The notes under the pieces are model-generated. The model saw only the letters and a list, made by a program, of their open reading frames with translations, made no database searches and was not told where the DNA came from. A DNA stretch of 64,000 bases, taken from NCBI GenBank assembly GCA_010015745.1, contig ML978197.1:124001-188000 (forward strand), read 5' to 3'. Position numbers and translations under genes: made by a program. The DNA comes from Setomelanomma holmii (Eukaryota; Ascomycota; Dothideomycetes; Pleosporales; Phaeosphaeriaceae). Of the stretch, positions 1 through 10,855 are shown piece by piece; positions within the stretch are counted from its first letter, which is position 1; every line of letters begins with the position of its first letter.

Positions 1-1086
1 CTGGTTCTCTGACGACACTGATGACGCGCTCCCTCTTTCTACTGCCTGTTCGTCGCGCAATCGGTCTTCGGCCAGTATCTCCTTCCCGCTTTCCGCTACG
101 CTCGGCGTACTGTCTCTCCTGCGGCTATGACTTTGCACCTGCACCTCGGTTGTCTTGACCACGGTCGAGCTTGTAGGATGTATCGAGTCACCCTTGGCCT
201 TGCCTCCGCCGACGCGCACTTCGTACCGAGTCGACTGGTCATTGTCTTGCACCGTCGATCGTTGATGCACTGTATCTCTGATCGTGCCAAGGGCTACGCC
301 TTGCGTTCGTGGTCCGGTTCGGCTGCCTGAGTATGCATTGCCGCTTCTCGATGTTCGAATGAGGTCGACGAGACGGTTCAAAATGCTGAATTCGACCTTT
401 AACTTGATGCTGTACACCAGCGGCTTCCACGCCGTCTGAATCTCGTAGAGGTTCGCGAACTCGAGACCGAGAACGGTGAAGTCGAGCAGGATGACCAGGA
501 TGTTGACGTATATCAGATGGTTCATGACTTGCACCGTGGCAGATCCATTGCCAATGGTCTGCTCGAGTCGCAGAAGTCGAGACGTTTCCCAGACGTAGAG
601 ACCAGAGATGATAAGCTCTTGCAAGACGAAGACAGTCAACTGTATCTTCTCATAGATCCCGTACGGTTTCTCGAAGGGTACCGGATTATTCGAGTTTGCG
701 CCGTATACCAGGACGATGATCGGGATGTGTAGCCAAACGGCATTCGTGATGATCATGATCAGCACTGCGCGGAGCCGAGTCTTGTTGTGCATAACCAGAT
801 GCAATCGTGAGTACAGAACCACCGATTGCCCGGTGATCATCGTGCACCACCCTATGAGAATAAGAGTGGCATAGAGGTTCCCATTCGACGAGAGGGAGAG
901 ATGCTTGAGAAGGTATCCAACCGAGTTGAATGCGATGCCCCATGTTGCGGCGAGGAAGCTCCAGAAATAGAGGCCCTTCCGCCTCTTGAACGTGGAGAGA
1001 ACGAAAACATTAAGTTCGAAGAAGTTGTACAGCGCGATGCTGAGGAACACGATGACAATCACTGCCTTTGCATCCAGTGGGACCAT
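1..1086 (-). CDS. DUF7703-type fungal integral membrane protein (C-terminus cut by window edge)
   Basis: One uninterrupted reading frame of 362 codons runs from an ATG at 1086 to the window edge without a stop, so the C-terminus lies outside. About seven hydrophobic segments fill the first 250 residues: an opening segment, then FKRRKGLYFWS, WGIAFNSVGY, a stretch around IGWCTMITGQSVVLYSRLHL, then VLIMIITNAVWLHI, LTVFVLQELIISGLYVWET and NILVILLDFTVLGLEF. This is the pattern of fungal rhodopsin-like DUF7703 membrane proteins, whose function is unknown. The tail after about residue 255 is hydrophilic, rich in Ser, Thr and Arg, and probably cytoplasmic. The frame stays open for about 24 codons upstream of the chosen ATG without another ATG, so a short 5' exon is possible. 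Confidence 0.75.
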   Translation of the reverse strand, partial: MVPLDAKAVIVIVFLSIALYNFFELNVFVLSTFKRRKGLYFWSFLAATWGIAFNSVGYLLKHLSLSSNGNLYATLILIGWCTMITGQSVVLYSRLHLVMHNKTRLRAVLIMIITNAVWLHIPIIVLVYGANSNNPVPFEKPYGIYEKIQLTVFVLQELIISGLYVWETSRLLRLEQTIGNGSATVQVMNHLIYVNILVILLDFTVLGLEFANLYEIQTAWKPLVYSIKLKVEFSILNRLVDLIRTSRSGNAYSGSRTGPRTQGVALGTIRDTVHQRSTVQDNDQSTRYEVRVGGGKAKGDSIHPTSSTVVKTTEVQVQSHSRRRDSTPSVAESGKEILAEDRLRDEQAVERGSASSVSSENQ

Positions 1087-2466
1087 GATTGCTCCGTGGT
1101 CGAAAGTCAAAACGTAAGCAATCGGTTTCTTGGTGTTGGAAAAAAGGCCGGCGAGCACGCCTTAGATCTTCGACTTCACCATGACCCAAGCCGGCGGGCG
1201 AGCTGGAGGATCTCACACCACGTTGTGCACAGTCCTCATTCAAGGGGCACAAAACCGGCCCTACATGCTCGTACATCGTTGCAGTCGCATGGCTATCTAT
1301 CATTTTGACCGGATGCGGCAGCTTCGCTTCGCCTGCTTCCGTGTTTACTTGAGGGCAGCCAATTGCGTGTCAAACACTGAGTAATGATCTGCTCATACCA
1401 AGAGATGAGGCACACCCAATCGCTACCACCTCATGGTCCAAGCAATGACATGGCGTGAGATCAGCAAAGCTAGAATGATCATCGATCTTCTGGAAGCACC
1501 AAGGAATCAAGATCCACAGATCTTTGAGAGCCGTTGTTTGACTGCCAAGTTCTTCATGTTCTTCATTCACGAACAATTCCAGTGAGCTCGCAAAGACACA
1601 TCGTCTTCAATACGACTAAGGCCCGATCGGTGGACGGAAATGTGGCTACCGAGTCGACAAGACCTAACCGAGGTCTCCAGGGTGCTCCAAGGCGCGGAAG
1701 ACGAGCCGAGACGGCACAGCCTACCATAGCGTGAAATAGGCTTCAGGACCCAGTGAATAAGATTTGAGCAGCGGACTGGATTGCCTCCAATTCACGATTT
1801 GTACACGGACCCTGCAGTCTCTAGCGATTGCTATCCGGCTTGATTCTTCCGATGGATGTCTTCTGAAGTTCGAAACCTGAAGGTTGTGTTGTACGTGTGT
1901 CGCAGGAGGACCTTGAAGTTTGGTGTTCAGAAAACAATGCAACAAGCGAGACAAATGACATGTGGAAAGTGTCATAGAGCAAGAGCCACCTCCTTTGCTC
2001 GAGCGAGAACAAGACAAGGAATGCTGAAAAATTTGTCCGATGCATAAAAAACAGGGTCTCTAACCGAACAGGATTCGTCGCTATCCCCTCACGCCCGCCT
2101 CAACCCCAGCTTTCAGTCCGTCTCCGCCACCGGGCCTGCGCTTTGTGGAGGGGACCTGAGTCGGTGTCTATGCCGTAGACGGAAAGGGCAAGATCAGCAC
2201 TGCGCACCAGCTGCCCGCCAAGTACCCCGCAGATGTCCCGCGGCAACAAATCACAAAAAGTGCTCACAGCCTCATCCCACTACGAGCCGCATAACCACAT
2301 CATCGGTATCGGTAATGATGGATTACAAGGACCGTGCCTTGAACATGTCTTTTCAGGTCCATTAGCTTCTCTTTCCACCAGTTATTAAGTTTGTACCTTC
2401 CCATGGGTTGTTACGGTAGGACAATCAAAGTACCTTACAAACTTTTGCTTGCTGCATCTCACAGCC
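1087..2466. other. Intergenic, no supported gene
   Basis: No frame here shows recognisable protein or credible splicing. At 2155-2291 a short plus-strand frame reads like coding sequence (GVYAVDGKGKISTAHQLP...) but is bounded by stops, and an in-frame TGA separates it from a proline-rich stretch. It may be a remnant of a lost gene. The rest presumably holds the upstream regions of the two flanking, divergently oriented genes. Confidence 0.4.
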
Positions 2467-3854
2467 ATGCCGTCCATACTTGCAGTCCTCAGCGTAGGGA
2501 TCATCGTTCAGGATGCCCTGGCCCAGAATGTACCTGCGGCTGCCCAGATCATAGATCAGAAGACGTTCAACGTTTTGGATTTTGTCCCGCCTCCTGCAGA
2601 AGCGAACGACTCCACGGTACGTTCTGTTACACCGAGACCATGGTTGCTTTTTGGCGTTCGCTAAGCTGATCTGAATTTAGATTTTCGTGTGGCCGGGTGT
2701 CACTCAGGAGTCCCTGTTGGCAAAGCCCTTCCACATCTACGACGATGAGTTCTACGACGTGATTGGTGCAAACCCATCATTGACTACGATCGCGACTTCG
2801 GCTAGCGATCCTATCTTCCACGAGGCCGTTACATGGTAAGTTTGACTTGTGCGTCACCACTTTAAGGCTGGGCAGTAAGGCTGACATTGGTGCTTGGATC
2901 AGGTACCCTCCTACAGAGGAAGTCTTCTTTGTCCAGAACGCTGGTGCTCCTGCAGCTGGTACGGGGCTGAACAAGTCTTCCATAATCCAGAAGATCTCGC
3001 TTGCCGATGCCGAGAAAGTCCGTAACGGAACTTTGCGAGCTGCCCCAGTGACAATTGTAAACACTTCGAACCCTCAAGTGATCAATCCCAATGGCGGCAC
3101 GAACTACAAGGGCAACATCATCTTCGCTGGTGAAGGTCAAGGAGACGACATCACATCGGCATTGTATGTCATGAACCCACTGCCGCCATACAACACCACC
3201 ACACTCATCAACAACTACTTTGGCCGTCAATTCAGCTCCCTCAACGACCTCGTCATCAATCCCAACAACAAGGAAGTATACTTTACCGATACTCTCTATG
3301 GCTTCCTCCAGGACTTCCGCCCACCTCCCGGTCTCCGCAACCAGGTGTACCGGTACAACTTCCAGACTGGTGCGATCAGAGTTGTCGCTGATGACTTTAC
3401 GCTGCCCAATGGTGTCACCTTTTCTCCTGATGGCAACAAGGCTTACGTCACTGACACTGGTATCGCGCTTGGCTTCTACGGTCGCAACTTGTCTTCGCCG
3501 GCGTCCGTGTACTCCTTCGATGTGAACAAGGACGGTACTTTCCAGAACCGCAAGACGTTTGCTTACGTCCCAGAGTTCATCCCTGATGGTATGTCATACA
3601 TTCCCTTCGCCATCCCATGAGATCAAGTCGCTAACATTCTTGCAGGTGTCCACACCGACTCCGTAGGCCGCGTCTACGCCGGCTGCGGCGATGGTGTCCA
3701 CGTCTGGAACACCTCGGGCAAGCTCATCGGTAAGATCTACACTGGCACCACGGCGGCAAACTTCCAGTTCGCTGGCAATGGACGCATGATCATCACTGGT
3801 CAGACCAAGCTGTTCTATGTGACTCTTAAAGCGTCTGGTGCTCCGTTGCAGTAG
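2467..3854 (+). CDS. Secreted SMP-30/gluconolactonase-like lactonohydrolase
   Basis: Four exons (2467-2616, 2681-2835, 2903-3588, 3646-3854) join in phase into 399 residues. Donors are gtacgt, gtaagt and gtatgt. The first 19 residues form a signal peptide ending ALA before QN. The body is a beta-propeller of the SMP-30 family. Motifs typical of fungal lactonohydrolases are present: LNDLVINP, VYFTDTLYGF, FRPPPGLRNQVYRY, LPNGVTFSPDGNKAYVTDTG and HTDSVGRVYAG. These supply the acidic and Asn metal ligands of the family. Members hydrolyse aldono- or pantoyl-lactones outside the cell; the substrate here cannot be read from sequence. The ATG at 2467 gives the signal peptide, and the final exon ends APLQ. 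Gene looks intact. Confidence 0.88.
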
Positions 3855-4184
3855 TTGCGGATGCATGTTGTATAGATCGATGTATATAGATTGTGCATAG
3901 TTAATGGCTAGCAGTCTCGCTAGTGACATATTAAACCACATGCGATTTGCAACATCACAATTCCTCGCACTGTTCAGCTGTTTCGAGTATCGACTTCGAC
4001 GCCTGAGGTTTTGGTTGGAGCGAGGCAGGAGCACGTGCAAGGCTACTGTAGTGGTGGCTGGGCGATCGCACCTGCATCATGATCCTTGCCAATGAGGCTG
4101 AGGGCAGCAACACTCGCCCAGCATCCATCACTTATAGCACAACACTTTTTCTTCAATTCCGCCGCTCAACACCTCCCTTCAGCA
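3855..4184. other. Intergenic 3' region of lactonohydrolase and 5' region of HET gene
   Basis: About 330 bases with no recognisable coding sequence. Confidence 0.4.
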
Positions 4185-5423
4185 ATGAGTAAAATTTACG
4201 CCGATGTGCCACTGCACCACGGCACAAGCACAAACATTCGCGTCATTGAGATCCTGAAGGCCGATAAGGGTAGCGACAGCCTGATTTCATGTAAATTTCA
4301 CACTAAGCCTCAATGATGCTCCTGTCTTCAATGCGCTGTCTTACGCATGGGGAGATGCTAAAGGCGATAAAGGAATTCTTCTTGACGGCATGCCGTTCAC
4401 AGTCCGCCGGAATTTGTGGACTTTCTTACAACAGGCCCGCAATCGTCTCACACAGCCGCCAACCTTACTCTGGATCGATGCGATCTGCATCAATCAAACG
4501 GAGGTCCACGAGCGCAATCTTCAAGTGGGTCTGATGGGCCAGATTTATTCCAAGGCCAGCAAGGTCTTCGTGTGGCTTGGAACTGGGACTGAGGCTGTTG
4601 CAGCGGCTTTGAAACATTTTCCAAAACGACGGGAATATGGGGCAAGCCAGCTGCATCTTCGGGACATAGAAACGCCATCAACGAAGGCATAGTGAGACTG
4701 CTTGAGGACGAGTACTGGATACGCATGTGGATCGTGCAAGAGTACGTGCTTGCAAAGGAGTTGGAGATCTGGTGCGGTGGATATGTCCACGATGAAGGCA
4801 GACTTCGGCAAATTAAGTTGAATCGGTATTCTTTTGGGGATGCCTCGTGCGATGACTCTGCTGTCACATACATCTTCGATTGCAGAGAGCGGAGACTGCA
4901 AGGTATGGGAGAAGACAGTATATTTGACCTTGTCTGTGGAAATAGCAATCGGATGTGTTGCACGGAGCCCCTCGACCGTATCTACGCACTGTTGTCGCTG
5001 ATCAGTGACGAAGAACGTTGTTCGCTCAAGATCACCCCGGATTACTCCAAGTCGGCTGAAACACTTTTCGAAGAGCTTTACTCCGCGAATCGTCGCATGT
5101 ACTGCACGAGCATACAGAAACTGAAGGAAAGAACACTTGCACTACAACAAGTTCTCAGAATAGATCCTACACATAAATTGGTCCAAGAGGTTATCATTCT
5201 CGATGCCACGTATCAAAACAGCCGCCAGTATAGGCATCTCGCACAATGGACATTGGCAGACGGAAACGATTGGGAGCATTTGTACTGCGACAAAGGCCAC
5301 GTAGATGGGTATTGCTACAAGGATCTGACGGAGGCATTAATAAAAAAAAAGCTTGCAGTGATGGTTCCCTTATCCATAGTGGAAATGCTTTCCGTGGCGC
5401 GCATAGTTCTTAAGGACACATAG
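4185..5423 (+). pseudogene. HET-domain (heterokaryon incompatibility) gene with two opposite frameshifts
   Basis: The signature HET blocks are all present but split between two frames. MSKIYADVPLHHG and IRVIEI start in the frame of the ATG at 4185. After one extra base near 4304 (CAC ACT A AGC), the next frame carries NALSYAWGD, LLWIDAICINQ and QIYSKASKVFVWLG. One missing base near 4617-4627 (TTTTCCAAAA) returns to the first frame for EDEYWIRMWIVQE, EIWCGG and LDRIYALLSLISD. The shifts cancel, so the C-terminal half is in the starting frame and ends at a TAG at 5421. No GT-AG intron of plausible size bridges either break. HET proteins mediate self/non-self recognition and cell death in filamentous fungi. 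The indels could be true decay or two sequencing errors next to short homopolymers. Confidence 0.8.
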
Positions 5424-6503
5424 CGGAGAAATTTCAAGTATGTCAAAGAAGAACAAGAACCATCCGTGGTACATAAACCTTAGCGAGAGATGAAGCGATC
5501 ATTCCAACATCGACTGCGCATGCGCAGAGGTGCAGTCTGTAGTCTTTAACGAACGAGTTGGACAACACGCAGGTTGAGGGGACCATTTTGGTCCAACGTC
5601 ATGCTGTACTACTAGTGAAACTGCTATGCTATACACAGGAAGTCGAGTGTGTATATGACCAAGATAACGACTCCGCTCAGCCTCTTCTAGAAACGCCCGC
5701 TACTGACGCAAAATCGGCATACAAGCGATCTGCATCCTACTCTGTCAGCACGCTCTACGACGATTCTTGTACTTATGGGTGAGGCCTCGTGCTCTATCAT
5801 ATGCCGTGTCTCAGACGGAAGTTGCTGCGTGGTGATCAAAGCCTGAATCCAACGAATGGTCGTCAGCATTACATTAAACCACACATGCGTGCTATGCCAC
5901 ATGAACGAGTTCAGATGAGCTTATCTCATTTATCAGAACACCAAACTGTACTCAGCTCGTCCCAAAAGTCAGCCATAATTTCATTCGTAATAAGCGGCGT
6001 CTACATGGCCGTGCATAGTAATTGCACCCTCATCACGTTCAAGACACGCATTGCACGATTGAGATGCGAAGAAGTGACTCAGCTAAGAAAGTAGGTTAGT
6101 AACACGGATTCTAGTACTCAATGCCCAAAGTCTCAGGTTGGCGCATTTGGCAGGGCTGGCCGCTGTGGGAACATAAGTTCTCATCCAACCCGGTTAGACT
6201 CCGGGAGTGCGGAGTGGTTCTGTCAAGATACCAAGCTATACATGGAATGCATAGGTCAGGGAACTTTAAACTAGTATGCGTTCAGTTTCAAAGACTTGAA
6301 GTGTGGTATCATCGAAAATGTCAATACCACACTTCGACCTGGCTTCATTTTGGCTCTTGGCACACATATTCATGAACTTAATGACGAGTACATCTCTTGC
6401 ATTGACTGCGAGTGGTACAGGGTAGCTGCTTAAATGATGGCCTTGTTTGGCGCTTCCTGCTCCTCCGGCTCATCGAAAATATTGATGCTCCATCGTGGTT
6501 TGT
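5424..6503. other. Gene-free stretch between HET pseudogene and AKR gene
   Basis: Around 1.1 kb with only short frames in poor context. I see no domain, splice pattern or repeat. It lies between the convergent 3' ends of two genes and is unusually long for that setting, so it may contain decayed sequence. Confidence 0.4.
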
Positions 6504-7878
6504 CTACCAAACGTTAGCTCCTCCTGCTTCGAACACAAGTTGTTCCCACTTACTAGCAGTGTATGGCACGTTGTATCGCCTCCTACCCTGGTGCTCATCC
6601 GAGAACTTCTGGATCGCCGCGACGTCCTCATCCGACAGCTCAATCTCCTTGAAGTTCTCCGCTATCCTAGATGGGGTGACTGACTTGGGAATGACGGAAT
6701 GACCACCGACCTGGCTCCATGCCAGAATAACCTGAGCGGGAGTAGCACCCTTCTTCTCCGCGATGGCCTTGATCTCAGGACGTGTTATGAGGAGCGGGAT
6801 GTCGAAGAAGTTGTTACCGAATGCCGAGTAGGCGGTGATGTGGATGTTCTTCTCCTTGGCATAGGCAATGAGCTCCTTGCTTGGGAGGATAGGATGGCGC
6901 TCGATCTGGTTGACTGCGGGTATGAGATCAGTCTTTTCGATGAGCTCCTTCAGGGTGTTATATGTGAAGTTCGAAACACCAACAGAGCGGACCTTGCTCT
7001 TGGGTAGCTTATTCACGGCCTTCCATGTCTCGCTATTTGGGATCGATTTGTCGATGTTGACCTCGTTGGGGTCGGCGGTGGCAGGGAAGAGATCGGAGTG
7101 AGGGTCCTTGCCGGGACCGAAGTCCACAGGCCAATGAATGAGGTAGAGATCCAAGTAGTCAAGCTCAAGCTCGGCGAGACTGTCATCGAGCGCAGCTTCA
7201 ACCGTGGCAGGATCGTGCTGGGTATTCCAGAGCTTCGATGTGATGAAGATGTCCTCACGCTTGAGATCTGGAATGTCCTTGAAGGCACGCTTGATGCCTT
7301 GAGCGACCTCCTTCTGGTTCTCGTAGCTGTGATTGGTGGGAAATCTCGTCAGTCACCGATTTAGGGTAAGGGCATGTGTAAGAAGTGCTAGCTCCCGCAT
7401 GCATGTCCCCACCGAGGGGCACCAGGCTCGACGTCCACTGACATCTGCGGAAGCGCTAAGAGTACGAACAGGCGGAGAAATGCATCGTGAAGCGGTGGAG
7501 GGTTGCGCGGGAGTTTACTTACATCTTTGCGAGGTCCTGTCGTAGTAATTAGTCATCATGTATACACCGCACATCCTCGATTCCGCCAAATTTTGATCTT
7601 GCAAGGTCTTGAGGTGCTTCTCGCAAGATGCGATCATCATGGTTGTTCAGGGTCTGAAGCTACTTACAAGGTGCCGGTAACCAATCTTCAAGGCTTCGTA
7701 AACACCGTTGCCGACCTCCCCAGGTGCAGCTTGCCAGGTGCCATATCCCAATTGACTGTTGTGAATTGCGTTGTTAGTTAAAGCTACCAATATGGCAATC
7801 GCTGTCTTGGAATCGAAGGTTGTATGCTTACGGGATCTTGTAGCCAGTGTTGAGCGTGACGGTTATGCCGGAAGACAT
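6504..7878 (-). CDS. Aldo-keto reductase (xylose/glycerol-reductase type)
   Basis: Four exons (7832-7878, 7668-7755, 7523-7536, 6504-7326) join in phase into 323 residues, the usual AKR length. The N-terminus MSSGITVTLNTGYKIPQLGYGTW is the first strand and loop of the barrel. The catalytic tetrad is visible: Asp in HLDLAKIYENQ, Tyr in the same motif, Lys in FITSKLW and His in YLIHWP. Cofactor residues lie in IPKSVTPSRIAEN, the NADPH-binding IPKS loop. The enzyme should reduce aldehydes or sugar aldehydes in the cytosol with NAD(P)H. Exon 3 is only 14 nt and encodes DLAK plus two bases of the next Ile, so automated models may miss it. Intron 3 is long for this window (196 nt). The gene is divergent from the GNAT gene. 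Confidence 0.9.
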
Positions 7879-8534
7879 TCTGATCTGGTATGGTCTACAA
7901 AATATATATGGAGAGAAATGATGGAATGTGGGTAGTTGCGATCTCAAAAGAGGGATGCTGCCTCTTAAGTATATCATCACTGCAGCTCTCGGCCGTCGTC
8001 CCGGCCTCGGGCATTATATATCGCTGCAGATATTGATCCATCACGCGGAAGAACATGTGCAGCCAACTGGACCGCAGTACCGTGTTGGCTGGGATGTGAT
8101 CGCAAATGGCGGGATAATTGCGTACTTTCGCGACTACGAGATGCCCCGCTGTGAACCACGGCCAAGCTTTAGCGCTCGCGTGGGGGTTCTTGTTCGGTGC
8201 GAAAGCTGCCGAAGACGATATGGCGATGGTCTGCCTTCTTGTGCATCCTCGCACTGATGAAGTTGTCGAGCATTTGAGGTTCGCGCCATGTAGACGGAGC
8301 GGCGGCGTTGTGGAAGTACGATTGAGTCCTGCCAAGGTTGTGGAGCAGGAACACTCCGCGCGGCTGCCCTGGCCAACCTTGCAGCCGCTCCAACAACATC
8401 CCCAAGGCATCGTCAACCATAGACTGGCGATCAGAAAGCTCTTTCTCAGGACCAGTATCGCGTGCTTCCGAAAGTCCTTGAAATCAGCATCGCCCAGAGC
8501 TCTGCGCAAGCCACCTTCAGCGTCGAAAGCTGAC
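7879..8534. promoter_or_regulatory. Shared upstream region of AKR (-) and GNAT (+) genes
   Basis: 656 bases between two divergent start codons. Long overlapping frames exist on both strands (plus 8118-8534 in frame with the GNAT gene, minus 7895-8611). Neither resembles a known family and they oppose each other over most of their length, so I treat the interval as promoter and leader. No specific motif is assigned. Confidence 0.4.
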
Positions 8535-9077
8535 ATGTCAGGAGGGGAAACAACAGCGAAAAAGCAGGCAGTATGGCGCAAGTTGGAGCTCAAAGACATC
8601 GAAAGTCTCATGAAAATTGCAGACCAGATCCATTCTGATCTTCCAGAGCGTCGCGAGGTCTTCGCAGAGCACGTCCAGCTTTTCCCAAAGGGCTGTCTGG
8701 CTCTTGTGGACGTTGAAACAAATCAATTGTGCGGCTATGCGATATCACATCCCATCAGATATCGGCATCCACCTGCCTTGGGCAGCGTGATGGGAGAGCT
8801 AGCTTCAAACCCCGAGCAGTACTATGTCCACGACGTCGCGATTCTGGCACAGTACCAAGGGAGTGGATATGCGCAACAGTGTATTGATGAGCTACTCGCG
8901 GTCGCCAAACCTTATAGGACAACAGGCCTGGTGTCCGCATATGGCACCACAAAATTCTGGACTAGGCATGGATTTCGAGCCGTGGACATTAATACGGCCA
9001 TGATGCGAAAGCTGGAAGGCTACGGGGACGGTGCTCGCTGGCTTGAGCGCAAGAACGAGCAGAGTCAAGACATCTGA
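8535..9077 (+). CDS. GNAT-family N-acetyltransferase
   Basis: A single exon of 180 residues from the ATG at 8535 (MSGGETT). The GNAT fold is recognisable: WRKLELKDIESLMKIADQIH is beta1-alpha1, RREVFAEHVQLFP-GCLAL is the alpha2-beta2 region, GYAISHPIR is beta3, YYVHDVAILAQYQGSGYAQQCI is beta4 with the acetyl-CoA pyrophosphate loop (Q-x-x-G-x-G/A form), and SAYGTTKFWTRHGF is the C-terminal strand pair. The acceptor is unknown; close fungal relatives are uncharacterised. The frame is open for another 139 codons upstream to 8118, but that part looks nothing like GNAT and overlaps the presumed promoter, so I prefer the internal ATG. Confidence 0.78.
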   Translation: MSGGETTAKKQAVWRKLELKDIESLMKIADQIHSDLPERREVFAEHVQLFPKGCLALVDVETNQLCGYAISHPIRYRHPPALGSVMGELASNPEQYYVHDVAILAQYQGSGYAQQCIDELLAVAKPYRTTGLVSAYGTTKFWTRHGFRAVDINTAMMRKLEGYGDGARWLERKNEQSQDI

Positions 9078-9303
9078 GAACAGGGGAAGTGAGACTGTCG
9101 TGATTCAACTGCAGCATCGTCCTGTGGAGGATACTACATCCGCGTATGTGTGGGTCTGGTGGCCACGTGCGTGCGTGCCGGGGGCACATCGCGAGTTCTA
9201 TTGAAACAGGGCTGCAAGGCCTACGTCCAATTCGAAGTCTGTCGCGGTTCTTCTCTTGCGACGTCTCAGGGCAAAGACTACACTTGAGGTCGCAAGCCAT
9301 GTC

Positions 9304-9668
9304 TCAACGGAAGTCCTCGAGATCTAAATCCTCAAATCCATCCTTTTCCACATCGCAACAGTCAACATTTGCAGAAAACTTCCTGGATAACTTGTTTCCG
9401 CCACTCTTACTTAGAGCACAACGCGAGAGGTGCTTCTCCTTCGTCCGAACTTACAAAGACTGTCCTCCTGATTCGGACACATCCTGGAAGCCCTGCGATC
9501 TGGGAATGCGCATACCATACGGCTGCGGAAGCAGTGCCCTCGGTGCCGGGAACTCCATCAGGACTTCAGCGGAAATTGTCCCAATATCTTTGCGCACGTT
9601 GGTCGAGCGCAGCAGCCAGAGAGCATCCTGATGAGCCAGATCATCATGGATGCAAATGATAGAGTATT
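9304..9668 (-). CDS. Small acidic-tailed hypothetical protein, 5' end unresolved
   Basis: Two exons on the minus strand fit well: 9455-9668 and 9304-9409, separated by a 45-nt intron (gtaagttcgg ... ctctaag). The joined peptide of about 106 residues reads YSIICIHDDLAHQDALWLL then RSTNVRKDIGTISAEVLMEF, FPAPRALLPQPYGMRIP, and ends with an acidic tail DVEKDGFEDLDLEDFR before TGA at 9304. A stop just upstream of YSII means the exon must begin at an acceptor (aatctcaag near 9669-9671). A 7-nt first exon with ATG near 9777 would fit the phase, but I cannot prove it. I do not recognise the family. It sits directly behind the BTB gene on the same strand. Confidence 0.45.
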
Positions 9669-9848
9669 CTTGAGATTACAGCTCACTTCAGATCGAGTCG
9701 TAGGACGTGGCCAGCTTCGATGGGGGTTATAGTTTCGATGAAGTCCTACGTTAAGAGAAGCATTGGAGATACTTAGCATGCTGTTCTGTATACAATCCAC
9801 TTTCGCAAGTCATCTCCACAATCCAACATCCATCACGATGCTTCAGAC

Positions 9849-10855
9849 CTACGCAAACTCTTCACCCAACACCTCCTCCGCCCTCGCCTGCTTCTCTTTC
9901 CCAGCCTCTCCCATCCCCACCAGCTGCTCCCACACCTCCCTATCTTCGACCTCCATTTCACCCTCCTCAACAAAGAAATGCTCATCAGGCAACACCTCCC
10001 ACTTCTCGCCCCACACCAAGTAGCTCGGCAGAGGATACACAATCTTGTCCCACTCTACCTCCTCTCCCTGCGTGACCAGCGTCCTAAACCACCTCCCCTG
10101 CTGCCCCATTCCCTCCCCTGGCACATACCCATATACCGCCGGCAACACCGCACCCAAATCTCCACCATCCGCAAACCTCGGATTTCCCTTGCGTACCTTA
10201 TTCAACACCCGCATAAAACCACTTGCATCCCTCAAAATGCCCGTCTGTTCATTCTCCGCACTGAACATATCTTTCACAACGCCGGGGCCGCGCTGACACC
10301 ATATCGCAACGACATACCCGCGCAACTTACTCCCCGGCCGCGTATGCGCATAAACACACTTCACCGTCTTCATGGCACACACAAAGTCCTCTGGCTGCAT
10401 GAGCGCCATACCCAACCGCATAACCGTATTCATTTTCGTCCAGAGGCCCAGTTTACCCAGGGTAACCCAGAGGTCCATAAGCAACAAGAGATCGGAAGCA
10501 CGGGATACGACGGGCGGGTTTTGTTCGTAAAGCCAGATGCAGAGCAGGCGGAAGATGAAGGGGTCGGTGGTGGGGAGGTATATGGGTGGTGTGATGAGGC
10601 GTGGAATGCCGGACGGGGTTTTGAAGAGTGGGGAAGAAATGGTTAGGAGGTGCTGGTGGATGTCGAAGCGGGTTGCGGAGGTGGGTGGACCGACGTAGAA
10701 GGTTATTGGTCTGCCGGCGCTGGAGCTGGTTTTGTTAGCGACGATGTTGGAGTGTTGAATGAGGATAGAGTGGCTTACTTTGGGTATTCGCTGTATGGAA
10801 AAGTAGAAGCCATAGCTGCGGCGCTCAAGGGGCCGGCTGGTATAGGGTCCGACAT
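9849..10855 (-). CDS. BTB/POZ-domain protein
   Basis: Two exons (10779-10855 and 9849-10725) flank a 53-nt intron with gtaagc donor, GCTAAC branch point and ccag acceptor, giving 317 residues. After MSDPIPAGPLSAAAM the protein has PITFYVGPPTSATRFDIHQHLLTISSPLFK, a fungal BTB core in which the 'F.VH...L...S..F' pattern is kept. LLCIWLYEQNPPVV and LLLLMDLWVTLGKLGLWTKMN follow, the usual third BTB strand and alpha-helical tail. The C-terminal third (VEWDKIVYPLPSYLVWGEKWEVLPDEHFF) is conserved-looking but unassigned. Such proteins may be substrate adaptors, but fungal members are mostly uncharacterised. A longer open frame reaching 11117 includes the intron; I reject it because the intron signals are excellent. 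Confidence 0.72.

Noticed and set aside
2155..2291. Short plus-strand coding-like stretch before the lactonohydrolase
   Set aside because: Bounded by stops, no start, and no recognised family; at most a remnant.
7895..8611. 238-codon minus-strand open frame upstream of the GNAT gene
   Set aside because: It opposes the GNAT start and the plus-strand upstream frame, has no recognisable domain, and lies in a divergent promoter.
9978..10646. 222-codon plus-strand frame opposite the BTB gene
   Set aside because: The minus strand carries the BTB motif and well-formed intron signals; this is its antisense shadow.
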